Positions 53,140 through 61,892 of a stretch of DNA of 64,000 bases are shown piece by piece. The notes under the pieces were generated by a model that saw only the letters and a list, made by a program, of their open reading frames with translations, searched no databases and had not been told where the DNA came from. How positions within the stretch are numbered: the first letter of the stretch is position 1; every line of letters starts with the position of its first letter. Origin of the DNA: Micromonospora chokoriensis (GTDB taxonomy: Bacteria > Actinomycetota > Actinomycetes > Mycobacteriales > Micromonosporaceae); assembly GCF_000718555.1 (NCBI RefSeq), contig NZ_JOAN01000002.1, positions 406,981 to 470,980 on the forward strand, in the 5' to 3' direction. The position numbers and the translations under genes were made by a program.

Positions 53140-55185
53140 TCAGGACTTCTCGACCCGGCATTGCTTGGTCACCGTCTTCGTCGGGTCGCTCTCCGAGGTC
53201 GCGGTGAGCTTCACGAAACCGGTGTCCGCGGCGGCGGCGGAGGCACCCACCGACACCTTGACCGTGGTGGCCTTGCCGAACTGCGCGGTGGCGAGCTGGT
53301 TGGGCAGCCAGGTCCGCCAGCCCTTGCCGGCCACCTCCGCTGACAGCCGGTAGACGTCCGACTTCAGGTACGCGCTGACGTCCTCCGGGTGCTGCTGCCC
53401 GCCGGCCGAGTACGAACCGGTGTTGGTCAGCTCGAACGAGCAGGTCACCCCGCGGTTGGTCGGCTTGCCGCCGCCGGTCACCTCACCCTTGCCCAGTAGT
53501 ACGCCGTGACTGCTCGGCCCGCCGGTGCCATCCAGCGAACGCACCGCCACGGTGTAGGACAGCGAGCCGGCCGAGTCCCGCTTGAGGTCGATGACGTAAA
53601 GGTGCAGCCGGTTGGCCGCGTCGACATACTCGTACTGGCTTCCGGTGTCCGCCCCGGCGTGGAACAGCGCGTCGGAGAGCTGCCGGTAGTCACCCATGGT
53701 GATCTTCTGCGGGGTGCCGTCGGGCCGGTAGAAGTCGATCATGTCGATGTCCTGCGGGTTGGCGTCCACCACCCACTGGAACGGCGCGCTGTCGGCGTTC
53801 TTCGTCTTGCTCAGCAGCACGCCACTGTCCGGCGTGAAGGAGTCCGCGCCCATCCGGTCGACGACCTCGACGGTGTAGTTGTTGAAGCTGCCACCGTCGC
53901 ACAACGGGTCGGTGCTGACTCCGCACGTCGGCGACAGGTCCTTGTTCAGCGCGATGTTCACGCCGGTCAGACCCTTCGGGCCGGCGTCGACCGCCCGAGC
54001 CGTGACCTGCGCGACCACCAGGCCCGAGGAGGCCAGCGACTCCCGCGACAGCCGCAGCACGTGCTCCTCACCGAGCAGGCCGATCTTGAGCTTGTCCCGC
54101 ACGGTGTGCAGCGAACCCATCGAGCCGCCGTTGGTCGGCGGAATCTGCCAGCGGGTGTGCGGGCCGCCCGGGCCGTTGAACGACCCGCGCGACATCATGC
54201 TCCAGATACCTGTGTACGCCCTGCGCAGCGGCTCGCCGTACGGGTTGTTGTAGTTGTCGCCGATGCCCAGCAGATGGGTCAACTCGTGCGCGTAGACGCC
54301 CATGCCGGAACTCTCCCCCTGCGTCGAGGAGCCGCCGCCGGCGTTCGGCCACAACGTCGCCGCCGCCTTCCACGAGGTCCAGTCCACGTAGCGGGTCTTC
54401 GCCCAGTTCGGCAGGTTGGGGTCCGGCGGGCCCCAGGCGTCCGGCACGTCCTCCTTGTTCTGGAAGATCATCTGCCCGAACTCCTGCCAGGTCGACGACT
54501 CGTCCTGGCCAGCGCTGAGGATGAACACCAATTCGTACTGGTTGGCGACCTCCTCGCCGACGGCCGCCCGCCAGGCGCCCAGGCCGTCGGTGCGGATGTT
54601 CTTGCCGCACACGTCGCCGCTCGGGCAGGCGCCCGGGTTGAACCCGTTGTCCAGCCCGTACTGGTAGGACTTGGCCGGCACCTGGTACGGCCCGAACCCG
54701 GTGAGGTCGACGCCGTAGCGGCCGTTGGAGTCCTGCATCCAGTACTCGTGCAGGGTGTGGCCCTTGTTGAGGGTGTTCGGGGTGTTCAGGAAGTCCTGGT
54801 AGAACTTCGGCACGTCCGCCCGGGGGATGTTCGTCGCGACGGACTGGGGGTTGCCGAAGACCGTCGAGCGGGCCCGCTGGGAGACCGCGAACGTCTCGTC
54901 AGGATAGTCGAGCGCCACCAAGGCGATCTTGAAGTTGCGGACCGAGCCCGACACGCTCGGGTCGGCCCAGTTCCTGCCGGGCACGGCCTTGTAGTCGTTC
55001 CAGGTCATCGTGTCCGGGTTCTGCCAGACCTGCGGGTCGAGGACCTGGAACGGCGCGGTGCCGCCGGCCGGGTTGGCCGGGGCCGCGGCGGCCTGCGCCG
55101 CACCGGTCGCCACGAGCGTGGTAACCACGGCTGCGGCCAGCACGGCCCGCCTCAGCCGGGTTCGGTGGGGGGTAGCACGGTGCAC
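53140..55185 (-). CDS. Secreted M6-family (immune inhibitor A-like) metalloprotease
   Basis: 681 residues. The GTG start at 55185 is chosen because GAGGTGG lies 5 bp upstream and it yields a clean signal peptide ending near AQAAAAPA (about 32). The zinc site reads HELTHLLGIGD, with the third ligand Asp and a downstream Met-turn-like IWSMMSRG. The C-terminal part (about 400-680) is beta-rich and has a Cys pair in PTCGVSTDPLCD. M6 proteases of this type are secreted extracellular peptidases, and some cleave host or competitor peptides. Propeptide activation is likely. It is separated from the lipoprotein pair by a strong terminator. Confidence 0.9.
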   Translation of the reverse strand: MHRATPHRTRLRRAVLAAAVVTTLVATGAAQAAAAPANPAGGTAPFQVLDPQVWQNPDTMTWNDYKAVPGRNWADPSVSGSVRNFKIALVALDYPDETFAVSQRARSTVFGNPQSVATNIPRADVPKFYQDFLNTPNTLNKGHTLHEYWMQDSNGRYGVDLTGFGPYQVPAKSYQYGLDNGFNPGACPSGDVCGKNIRTDGLGAWRAAVGEEVANQYELVFILSAGQDESSTWQEFGQMIFQNKEDVPDAWGPPDPNLPNWAKTRYVDWTSWKAAATLWPNAGGGSSTQGESSGMGVYAHELTHLLGIGDNYNNPYGEPLRRAYTGIWSMMSRGSFNGPGGPHTRWQIPPTNGGSMGSLHTVRDKLKIGLLGEEHVLRLSRESLASSGLVVAQVTARAVDAGPKGLTGVNIALNKDLSPTCGVSTDPLCDGGSFNNYTVEVVDRMGADSFTPDSGVLLSKTKNADSAPFQWVVDANPQDIDMIDFYRPDGTPQKITMGDYRQLSDALFHAGADTGSQYEYVDAANRLHLYVIDLKRDSAGSLSYTVAVRSLDGTGGPSSHGVLLGKGEVTGGGKPTNRGVTCSFELTNTGSYSAGGQQHPEDVSAYLKSDVYRLSAEVAGKGWRTWLPNQLATAQFGKATTVKVSVGASAAAADTGFVKLTATSESDPTKTVTKQCRVEKS

Positions 55186-55354
55186 GGAACCACCTCTCAT
55201 CGGAGGGAAACGCGGTGCCGGCGTCCCGGTGGGGGTATCGCGGAACACTTGTCAGCAGGCCGCGCAGCGAATCTAGGAGTACGAGCCGGTGCCGGTCACC
55301 GTGCAGATGTCGGCAGGTGGGCCGGCGACTTCCGACACCTGAAGGACCGGCGGA

Positions 55355-56272
55355 TCAACCAGGGCCGGCCCCGGAAGCCGGATCGGCCGTTGCCGCGAGG
55401 GCCCGCAGCACGTCGCGGCGCACCCGCTCGGCGACAGTCCCGGACAACGGTCCCCGCGGTGGGCGGCACCGCCCGCCGAACCGCCCGGCGCACTCCATGG
55501 CGAGCTTGACGGCCTGTACGGCTTCCGGCCGGGAGGCCCAGCCGAGGATCGGGTGCAGCTCGGCGTAGAGCGGCAGCGCCCGGTCCAGGTCGCGGGCGAC
55601 GCACAACTCGTACAGGCGCACGGCCTGGCGCGGCAGCGCGTTGGGCAGGGTGGCGACCCATCCGGTGGCGCCGCACAGCACCAGTTCGAGCACCACGTCG
55701 TCGGCGCCGACCAGCACGTCGACATGCGGGCAGAGGTCCCGTAGGCGGTGCAGCCTGCGTACGTCGCCGGTGACCTCCTTGACCGCGACGATCCCGTCGA
55801 TCTCGGCGACGGTCGCCAGCAGGTCCGGTGTGAGGTCCAGCCGGGTGTCGTACGGGTCGTTGTGGGCGACCACCGGCAGGCCCACCGCCGCCACCTCCCG
55901 GTAGTGGGCGACCACGTCGGTGGCGCGGGCTGCGGGCCCGTCGGGTGGCCGCGCGAGCACGCCGTGGGCGCCGGCCTCGGCGGCCTGCTCCGCCCAGCGG
56001 CGGGCCTGCCTGCTGCCGTAGCCGCCGACACCGGGCACCACCGCGCAGCCCGACGGCGCGGCCTGCACCGTCGCCTTCACCACGGCGGCCCGCTCGTCGT
56101 CGGAGAGGGCACGGTACTCCCCCATCGACGCGCACGGCGCGACCCCGTGGCACCCCTCGGCGGCGAGCCAATGGACGTGTTCCTGGAGCTTGTCGAAGTC
56201 GACCGAGAGGTCGGCGCGAAACGGCGTGGTGATGGCGACCAGCACGCCCCGCCAGGGCCTACCAGTTCCCAC
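55355..56272 (-). CDS. DapA-family (dihydrodipicolinate synthase/N-acetylneuraminate lyase) aldolase
   Basis: 305-residue TIM-barrel protein. The Schiff-base Lys is in VAVKEVTGD and the catalytic Tyr in HNDPYDTR. An N-terminal ITTPF and ASMGEYRAL stand in place of the usual GTTGE, so the carboxylate-binding loop differs from true DapA. This argues for a catabolic lyase or dehydratase acting on a 2-keto acid rather than lysine synthesis. The GTG start has GAGGGG 8 bp upstream. It is divergent from a PucR-type regulator (255-bp gap), which probably controls it. Confidence 0.85.
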   Translation of the reverse strand: MGTGRPWRGVLVAITTPFRADLSVDFDKLQEHVHWLAAEGCHGVAPCASMGEYRALSDDERAAVVKATVQAAPSGCAVVPGVGGYGSRQARRWAEQAAEAGAHGVLARPPDGPAARATDVVAHYREVAAVGLPVVAHNDPYDTRLDLTPDLLATVAEIDGIVAVKEVTGDVRRLHRLRDLCPHVDVLVGADDVVLELVLCGATGWVATLPNALPRQAVRLYELCVARDLDRALPLYAELHPILGWASRPEAVQAVKLAMECAGRFGGRCRPPRGPLSGTVAERVRRDVLRALAATADPASGAGPG

Positions 56273-56527
56273 TCGGAAATCCCCTCTTCGCCGACGCCGC
56301 CCGTCATCTGACCCGCACCGTGCGCGGCGGCACTTGTGCGGTCCGTACCGGAACCCTAGGAACGTCTGTCGCCCCCGGTCTTCGGACAGATGCCGGAACC
56401 GTCGCGCTGCCGCCCGTCCTTATGTCGCGACTTCGACAGTGGACCTTGCGCGATGACCCGCCCGCACCGGAGGGTAAGGACTGACGGTCGCGCGGTCCCT
56501 GTCACGCAGCGTAACCAGGGGAGATCC

Positions 56528-57757
56528 ATGCACGGTGAGCTCCAGCGAATCGTCGACGCCGTCGCCGCCCGGGTGGGGCGACCCGCCCTCATCGAGGACC
56601 GGCGACAGCGGGTAGTCGCCTACAGCGAGCACGACGGCCCGATGGACGACGTCCGCCGGATGTCGATCCTTCGCCGGCAGACGACGCCGGAGGTGATCGC
56701 CTGGTTCCGGGGCAAGGGCGTGCTCACCGCGCGCGCACCGATCCGCACCCCCGCGTGCACCGAGCTGGACCTGCTGGCGCGGGTCTGCGTACCGATCCGG
56801 CACGACGACCTGCTCCTCGGGTTCGTCTGGTTCATCGACGCGGACGGTTCGATGACGGACGCCGACATCGCCACCGCGGCCGGTGCCTTCACCGACCTGT
56901 CGCTGGCCCTCTACCGAGAGAATCTGCTCGGTGAGCTTGCCTCGCAGCGGGAGACCGAGGCCACCCGCACCCTACTGGTGGAGGGCCGGCAGGCGCGCGA
57001 GCACGCGGCGCGGGCGCTGCTGGATGAGGGTGTGGTGGCCGCCGACGGGTCGACCGTCGCGCTCGTCGCCCAGCTCGTCCCGGCCGGCGGGCGGCAGCCC
57101 GACGAGGTGGCCCGGATCGCCCTGGAACAGGCCCTGGTCACCACCCGCCGGTGGATCGGCGTACGGGAGACGCTGCACCTCGTCTGGCACGACCACGGGG
57201 TGCTGCTGGTCTGCGGCGACCGGGTCGCCGGTCGCCCCTCGCCGGAAGCCTCCGCCGGGCACCTGGACGAGGCGCTGGGCACCGCGACCCGAGGCCTGGC
57301 CTCGGTGGACCGGACCGTGACCGGGGTCGGCCAGCCCCGCGCCGGGCTGTCCAGCGCGGTGGAGTCCTACCAGGAGGCCGCACAGGCCGCCCGGGTCGGC
57401 ACACAACTACCCGCGCTGGGCCGGGTGATCTCCTGGGCCGGCCTGGGCATCTACCGGGTGCTGTCGCAACTGGACAGCCAGCACCTCGACGTCGCGGGCG
57501 TCCACCCCGGGCTGGAGCGGCTGCTGCGCGACGATGCCCACCAGGTGCTGCTGGAGACCCTGGAGGCCTACCTCGACCTGGCGGGCAACGCGCATGCCAC
57601 CGCCGAGAAACTCCGACTGCACCGCACGACCCTCTACTACCGGCTGCAACGGGTGGAACAGCTCGCCGGGACCGACCTCAAGGACGGCAACGAACGGCTG
57701 TGCCTGCACCTGGCCATGAAGCTCGGTCGTCTCACCGGCCACTACCGTACGGCCTGA
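56528..57757 (+). CDS. PucR/CdaR-type transcriptional regulator
   Basis: 409 residues. The N-terminal half is a GAF-like sensory region (VRRMSILRRQTTPEVIAWF, CVPIRHDDLLLGFVWFIDADG). The C-terminal 60 residues are the PucR helix-turn-helix (YLDLAGNAHATAEKLRLHRTTLYYRLQRVEQ). GGGGAGA lies 3-6 bp before ATG 56528; an upstream open extension is out of keeping with the family start. Such regulators sense amino acids, purines or sugar acids and often control a divergent catabolic gene, here the DapA-family lyase. No effector can be read from sequence. Confidence 0.9.
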   Translation: MHGELQRIVDAVAARVGRPALIEDRRQRVVAYSEHDGPMDDVRRMSILRRQTTPEVIAWFRGKGVLTARAPIRTPACTELDLLARVCVPIRHDDLLLGFVWFIDADGSMTDADIATAAGAFTDLSLALYRENLLGELASQRETEATRTLLVEGRQAREHAARALLDEGVVAADGSTVALVAQLVPAGGRQPDEVARIALEQALVTTRRWIGVRETLHLVWHDHGVLLVCGDRVAGRPSPEASAGHLDEALGTATRGLASVDRTVTGVGQPRAGLSSAVESYQEAAQAARVGTQLPALGRVISWAGLGIYRVLSQLDSQHLDVAGVHPGLERLLRDDAHQVLLETLEAYLDLAGNAHATAEKLRLHRTTLYYRLQRVEQLAGTDLKDGNERLCLHLAMKLGRLTGHYRTA

Positions 57758-57867
57758 CACCGCGAGCCAGGGCGGCCGCTTTCGCTGCCTGCTTGAGTCC
57801 CAATCGACCGGCGAGCTAGAAAGCGGCGGGCGGCTTCGGCTTCGAATGCGGCGAGTAGGGTCACCCC

Positions 57868-58662
57868 GTGAACCTCCCGGGGGCCGTCCAGGAACTCTGC
57901 CACCACTTCCTCTCGCTGGCTCCGAAGGGGCTGGTGACCGGCCTCTACCTGACTGGCGGCACCGGGTTCCGGGAGTGGATCGAGGGCCAGTCGGACGTAG
58001 ACTTCGTCGCCACCCTCACCCACCGGCCAACCGACGGCGAGGTGGAGCAACTGCGGCAGGCACACGAGCAGGTGGCCGCGTTCTCCCCGATCGATCTCGA
58101 CGGGATGCACGTGCTCGTCTCGGATCTAGCATCCGATCCGAGGACGCTGCCACCGGTGCCCGTGGTGCTGCACCGCGAGTTTCGAGTCGGCCACCTGGAC
58201 CCACTCGTCGCCTGGCACGAGTTGGCCCGGCACGGCGTCACGGTCACTGGCCCGGATCTGTCGACCCTCGCTATCTGGACCGACTCGCATGTCCTGCAGC
58301 GCTACACCGTCGACAACCTCGACACCTACTGGCGCACCATCACCGACCAGCTCGCCACCTCGTCCGCCAACGAGCCGGGGGCGGACCTCGACTACGCCTG
58401 CTGCTGGTGCGTCCTCGGGGTCGCCCGCCTGCACCACCTGATCGTCACCGGGGAGATGACCACCAAGTCGGGTGCCGGCCGCTGGGGTCTCTCCTACTAC
58501 GACCAGCGCTGGCACCGGATCCTTCGCGAAGCACTGCGCCTACGCGAAGGCGGACGACCCGAGTATGACAACCAGGCATCCCGACTCCAGGACACGACCG
58601 ACTTCACCGCGTACGTCGTGGGGGCCGGCACGGGCCGCCCGGTCGTGCCTTCAGCGGATTGA
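57868..58662 (+). CDS. Nucleotidyltransferase-fold protein (aminoglycoside adenylyltransferase-like, DUF4111 type)
   Basis: 264 residues. The N-terminal nucleotidyltransferase core shows TGGTGFREW and a two-Asp metal site in SDVDFVA, near the pattern GSxxxG...DxD of ANT(3'')/(9)-type enzymes. The C-terminal half is helical (CCWCVLGVARLHHLIVTGEMTTK, DQRWHRIL), as in DUF4111 proteins. It could adenylylate an aminoglycoside or another small molecule; resistance is not demonstrated. GTG 57868 is the start. It is a single gene with no close partner on the same strand. Confidence 0.75.
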   Translation: MNLPGAVQELCHHFLSLAPKGLVTGLYLTGGTGFREWIEGQSDVDFVATLTHRPTDGEVEQLRQAHEQVAAFSPIDLDGMHVLVSDLASDPRTLPPVPVVLHREFRVGHLDPLVAWHELARHGVTVTGPDLSTLAIWTDSHVLQRYTVDNLDTYWRTITDQLATSSANEPGADLDYACCWCVLGVARLHHLIVTGEMTTKSGAGRWGLSYYDQRWHRILREALRLREGGRPEYDNQASRLQDTTDFTAYVVGAGTGRPVVPSAD

Positions 58663-58769
58663 CGACGAGAGTGCGGCCAGCACTATCACCCGCACCGTGG
58701 CACGACGTTCGGGAGCGGTCGCTGGGCAACGCGAATTCCTCGGCACCCCGTCCGTGCTGACCGGCCGGC

Positions 58770-59009
58770 TCACAGCACCATCACCGCAACAGCCGCCGCT
58801 CCGGCGACCGCCGAGGACCAGCGGAGAACCTCCTTGGCAACCCGCAACTCGGTGCGGTCGGTGTCCGACGGGGCCAGGTCGTCGTAGAACTGGCGAACTC
58901 CTGCGGCGGCGTTCCCGACAACTGGCAGCGAGTAGATCCCGCCCGTGGGCTGCACGCGCTCGGAGGGTGCGGCACCGTCGTCTCCGCAGTGGCACATGTC
59001 ATTCTCCAT
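58770..59009 (-). CDS. Small membrane-anchored protein divergent from XRE regulator
   Basis: 79 residues. It starts MENDMCHCGDD, with a CHC near the N-terminus, and ends in one hydrophobic helix (SSAVAGAAAVAVMVL) at the extreme C-terminus, as in a tail-anchored protein. GGAGAGGA lies 4 bp before ATG 59009. The family is not recognised. It reads away from the XRE regulator gene over a gap carrying three related boxes, so the regulator probably controls it. It could be a stress-induced membrane protein or a partner or target of the protease fusion nearby; both are guesses. Confidence 0.55.
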   Translation of the reverse strand: MENDMCHCGDDGAAPSERVQPTGGIYSLPVVGNAAAGVRQFYDDLAPSDTDRTELRVAKEVLRWSSAVAGAAAVAVMVL

Positions 59010-59046
59010 GTCCGTCCTCTCCAACAAAGTGGCTGGCCATGTTGCC

Positions 59047-59111
59047 AGTAGTTGGAGGTTAGAACGAGGGATGGCCACCAAGCAACTACTTCCAACAAGA
59101 TGAGTAGTTGG
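59047..59111. promoter_or_regulatory. Triplicated AGTAGTTG box in divergent promoter
   Basis: AGTAGTTGG occurs at 59047-59055 and 59103-59111, with an inverted copy CAACTACT at 59083-59090. The last two form an inverted repeat with a 12-bp spacer. TATGGT at 59114-59119 is a good -10, seven bases before GTG 59127, suggesting a leaderless rightward transcript. The boxes are probably operators of the XRE protein. Confidence 0.6.
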
Positions 59112-59126
59112 TGTATGGTGCGGGGC

Positions 59127-59723
59127 GTGGATGATGGTGAGGACCAGTTGAATGCCCACTGGGTGGATCGCCCGCGTCCTCCCTACGACCTGACTGTCGG
59201 GCCGGGGCGGACGGTGCACAACCTTCGATTCGGGGAGTTGTTGGAACGTCTGCGATGGAAGACGGGCATGACCCGCGCGGATGCGGCGACCAAACTCGGG
59301 CTCTCCCCCGAGTACCTGCGCCTGATCGAAGTAGGCAAGCGCACCCCTGCCCTCGGGCAGATGCCGAACTTCATGGATGCGTACGGTGCGAATGCCGCGA
59401 TCGAACGAGTCCAGCCCGGTGGTGAACAGCCGGACCTCATCATCATCGACCCGCTCAACGATGAGCCGGTCCTCGTCGAGTTCACAAGCCGGATCCGCGA
59501 AGCTCGGCGCATCGCACTCGGCGGCCCTCCGGACGAGGCCGATGGGCAGGCAGACCTAGACCGACCGAAGCGGCGGGCTCATGATCGGCCATCGGCTAGC
59601 CGTGCGGTCGAGCTCGGTGTGGTGGTCTCTCTGCTTACGCAGGCAGACGACAGCACGCTTCGCAAGATCCGCGAGATGCTTGAGGAAGAACTCGGCTACC
59701 CCGGTCGATCAAGCAACCTCTGA
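59127..59723 (+). CDS. XRE-family helix-turn-helix regulator
   Basis: 198 residues. A helix-turn-helix of the XRE type lies at about 33-85 (GELLERLRWKTGMTRADAATKLGLSPEYLRLIEVGKR). The rest is a charged region with PDLIIIDPLNDEPVLVEFTS and a helical C-terminus. GTG 59127 is chosen because a -10 (TATGGT) lies only 7 bp before it, implying a leaderless message; in-frame ATGs upstream (for example 59115) lie within the promoter. It is divergent from the small membrane protein and convergent with the protease-deformylase gene. Confidence 0.8.
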   Translation: MDDGEDQLNAHWVDRPRPPYDLTVGPGRTVHNLRFGELLERLRWKTGMTRADAATKLGLSPEYLRLIEVGKRTPALGQMPNFMDAYGANAAIERVQPGGEQPDLIIIDPLNDEPVLVEFTSRIREARRIALGGPPDEADGQADLDRPKRRAHDRPSASRAVELGVVVSLLTQADDSTLRKIREMLEEELGYPGRSSNL

Positions 59724-59829
59724 GCGCATGCTCCGAAGTGGCTGGAGAAGGCGCCGCGTACTGTCATCGGCGGAGAGACCGGCCTCATCTTCACCAAGGG
59801 GACCACCGCGGCAACGTTCACGGTGAAGC

Positions 59830-61839
59830 TCATGTGGCGTCGGCGTGAGCCTCCGGCTGCCGCCAACTCAACTGCTGGGGCGGCAACGACGGGGTGAACA
59901 CGCCGCCCTCCCGGAGCCGACGGTAACGTACGACATCGATGGGCCCTTCGCCGACGGGCATGCGGTCGGCATCGGTGTAGACCTTGCCGTTGAGGTGGTC
60001 GATCTCGTGGGCAACGCTGCGGGCAAGTCCCCCCGTGAGTACGACATCTCGCATGCTGCCCTCTGCTGTCCAGTGGCGCACCCGCAGACCGTAGGGCCGC
60101 TCAACGATGCCCCGGACGTCAAAGAAGCTCAGACATCCCTCATAGTCACGGACCTCCTCGTCGGTCCGCTCGACCACCCTCGGATTCACCAACTCGATGT
60201 AGTCGGGCGAACCTGGCTCCTTGACAATCGCGATGGCGTACGCCATACCGAGCTGCGGGGCGGCGATCCCCATGCTCACCTCAGGCTTGAACAGGTGATA
60301 TCGGTTGACCCATCCGGCCACGCGGCGCAGGTGCGCGAGAACCCGCACGACCAGTAGCCGGTCGCTTGGCGAATCGAAGTTGATCGCCCGGGTTTTGGTC
60401 GGCAGGTCCGACGACCTCCGCCCTCGCGCCGGTCTACGCAACTGCCTGATGCCGAACTGGCGAAGGACGCTCGGCGCATCGTCGCAGACGCTGCTGTCGG
60501 GAATGCGCTGCCAGAAGAACCAGTCCAGCCGAATCCGACGCTCCTCGGCGAGGTCGTCCTCCTCTGCCGTACGGTCCCAGGAGTAGATCGTGCGGTCGCC
60601 CTCGACCCGCGTTTGAACGTCCGGCAATGGTTCGAGGTCCGTCTCCGACGGCAGCGACGTCACGCCCCAGCACTCCGGCTCCAGCTCTGTCGGCAAGTGC
60701 GCCTCTACCGAGAGCCGGTCGGTATTCGGCCTGATGTTGCGCTTGTACCACTGGCCCCAGATCTCGTCACTGACGCGGTACGTGTACTCAACAACAGCCT
60801 GTTGCCCCGGGGCCAGCAAATTCGATCCGGGAAAACAGAGGTCGAAGTTGATCTCCTCGTGGCGCACCTTTGTCGGCTTGGCGTCCATTGGATGGGATTC
60901 ACCGTCGAAGATGCACCAGGCTCGTAGGTCGATGTCACGGACGGGGTCCTCAACACTGAGTGGGTGCGCGGCGTGGTGGCGCAGGTTGCGCACGGCCTCG
61001 TCATTGAGAAAGCGCTGCACGGATACTTTCATCTCGTACTTCGCACGAGGGGTGCCGCCGCCGTGGTGCAACAGGCGCCGTTGGTGCAGGGTGTATTGCC
61101 TGCCGTCGTAGTGAACCTCGCCATGGTCATGTATTAGCACCAGCCCGGGTCGCGCGTTGGCGGCAGCGGCTAACGCCCGCTCCAGCAACGCGCCATCGAG
61201 CACCAGCACTTCGGCGGAGTCGTCGGTGGTGATCGCCTGGAGCATGCCGAACACCGCCGATGTGGAGGGCTCCCAGACCGGCCCACCGCTGAACCCGTGC
61301 TGAACCCGGAAGACCCGGTGCACCACCTCATCGACTTGCAACCGATGCTTGCCGACCGCGCCGAGCAACCGGCCCTGCACATGCCTGCCCAGGTCACGCC
61401 CCTGACCCGGCCCCCACATCTGCACCGCAACGTTATAGCGGTCCTTCAGATCCGCTCGAATGCGCAGCGGTTCCGCGCCACTGCCGGCAAGGCCCTCGCC
61501 AAGCCTGAGTACTGCAACGTCCTCGACATCGAAATCGTCAGCGGTCGGCAGCCACGCCACCACCTCAGCGCTACGTTCGATCCAGCTGTTCGACGCCCCC
61601 AGCAAAGCGAAGTGCAGCGAGACACGGCTGTTCTTGGCGACTCGTTCCACCTGTCGGAGCGGACGGCCCAACGCCGCATTCACCACGTGTGCGCATGTCA
61701 GCATCAGCCGCTCCCCGGCAAGAAAGGCAAGCCCGACGGGGTCGCCTTTCGCCCTTCCGAGAACGAAGGCGATCGCTTGCTCGACCCGGTACATCAGCAC
61801 GACCTCCGTCGAAAGCGGTTCGTCGATCGTATCGGGCAT
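59830..61839 (-). CDS. Trypsin-like protease fused to a peptide deformylase domain
   Basis: 669 residues, three parts. The N-terminal trypsin-like domain (about 1-230) has a full triad: His51 in LTCAHVV, Asp107 in VEDVAVLRL, Ser184 in GFSGGPVW. The middle (about 240-490) is a beta-rich region I cannot name, with EMKVSVQRFL and QQAVVEYTYRV. The C-terminal domain (about 500-645) is a peptide deformylase with all three metal and active-site motifs: GIAAPQLG near 523, YEGCLSF with Cys569, and HEIDHLNG near 610. No signal peptide or membrane segment is seen, so it is probably cytoplasmic. ATG 61839 is the start, with weak GGTGG; GTG 61848 is possible. Trypsin domains occur as effectors in bacterial conflict and stress systems; joining one to a deformylase is unknown to me. 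Confidence 0.88.
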   Translation of the reverse strand: MPDTIDEPLSTEVVLMYRVEQAIAFVLGRAKGDPVGLAFLAGERLMLTCAHVVNAALGRPLRQVERVAKNSRVSLHFALLGASNSWIERSAEVVAWLPTADDFDVEDVAVLRLGEGLAGSGAEPLRIRADLKDRYNVAVQMWGPGQGRDLGRHVQGRLLGAVGKHRLQVDEVVHRVFRVQHGFSGGPVWEPSTSAVFGMLQAITTDDSAEVLVLDGALLERALAAAANARPGLVLIHDHGEVHYDGRQYTLHQRRLLHHGGGTPRAKYEMKVSVQRFLNDEAVRNLRHHAAHPLSVEDPVRDIDLRAWCIFDGESHPMDAKPTKVRHEEINFDLCFPGSNLLAPGQQAVVEYTYRVSDEIWGQWYKRNIRPNTDRLSVEAHLPTELEPECWGVTSLPSETDLEPLPDVQTRVEGDRTIYSWDRTAEEDDLAEERRIRLDWFFWQRIPDSSVCDDAPSVLRQFGIRQLRRPARGRRSSDLPTKTRAINFDSPSDRLLVVRVLAHLRRVAGWVNRYHLFKPEVSMGIAAPQLGMAYAIAIVKEPGSPDYIELVNPRVVERTDEEVRDYEGCLSFFDVRGIVERPYGLRVRHWTAEGSMRDVVLTGGLARSVAHEIDHLNGKVYTDADRMPVGEGPIDVVRYRRLREGGVFTPSLPPQQLSWRQPEAHADAT

Positions 61840-61892
61840 CGCTGCCACCCAGCCAGGGTGGCGCGTTGATTCAGGGCTTGCCGAGGGGGACC

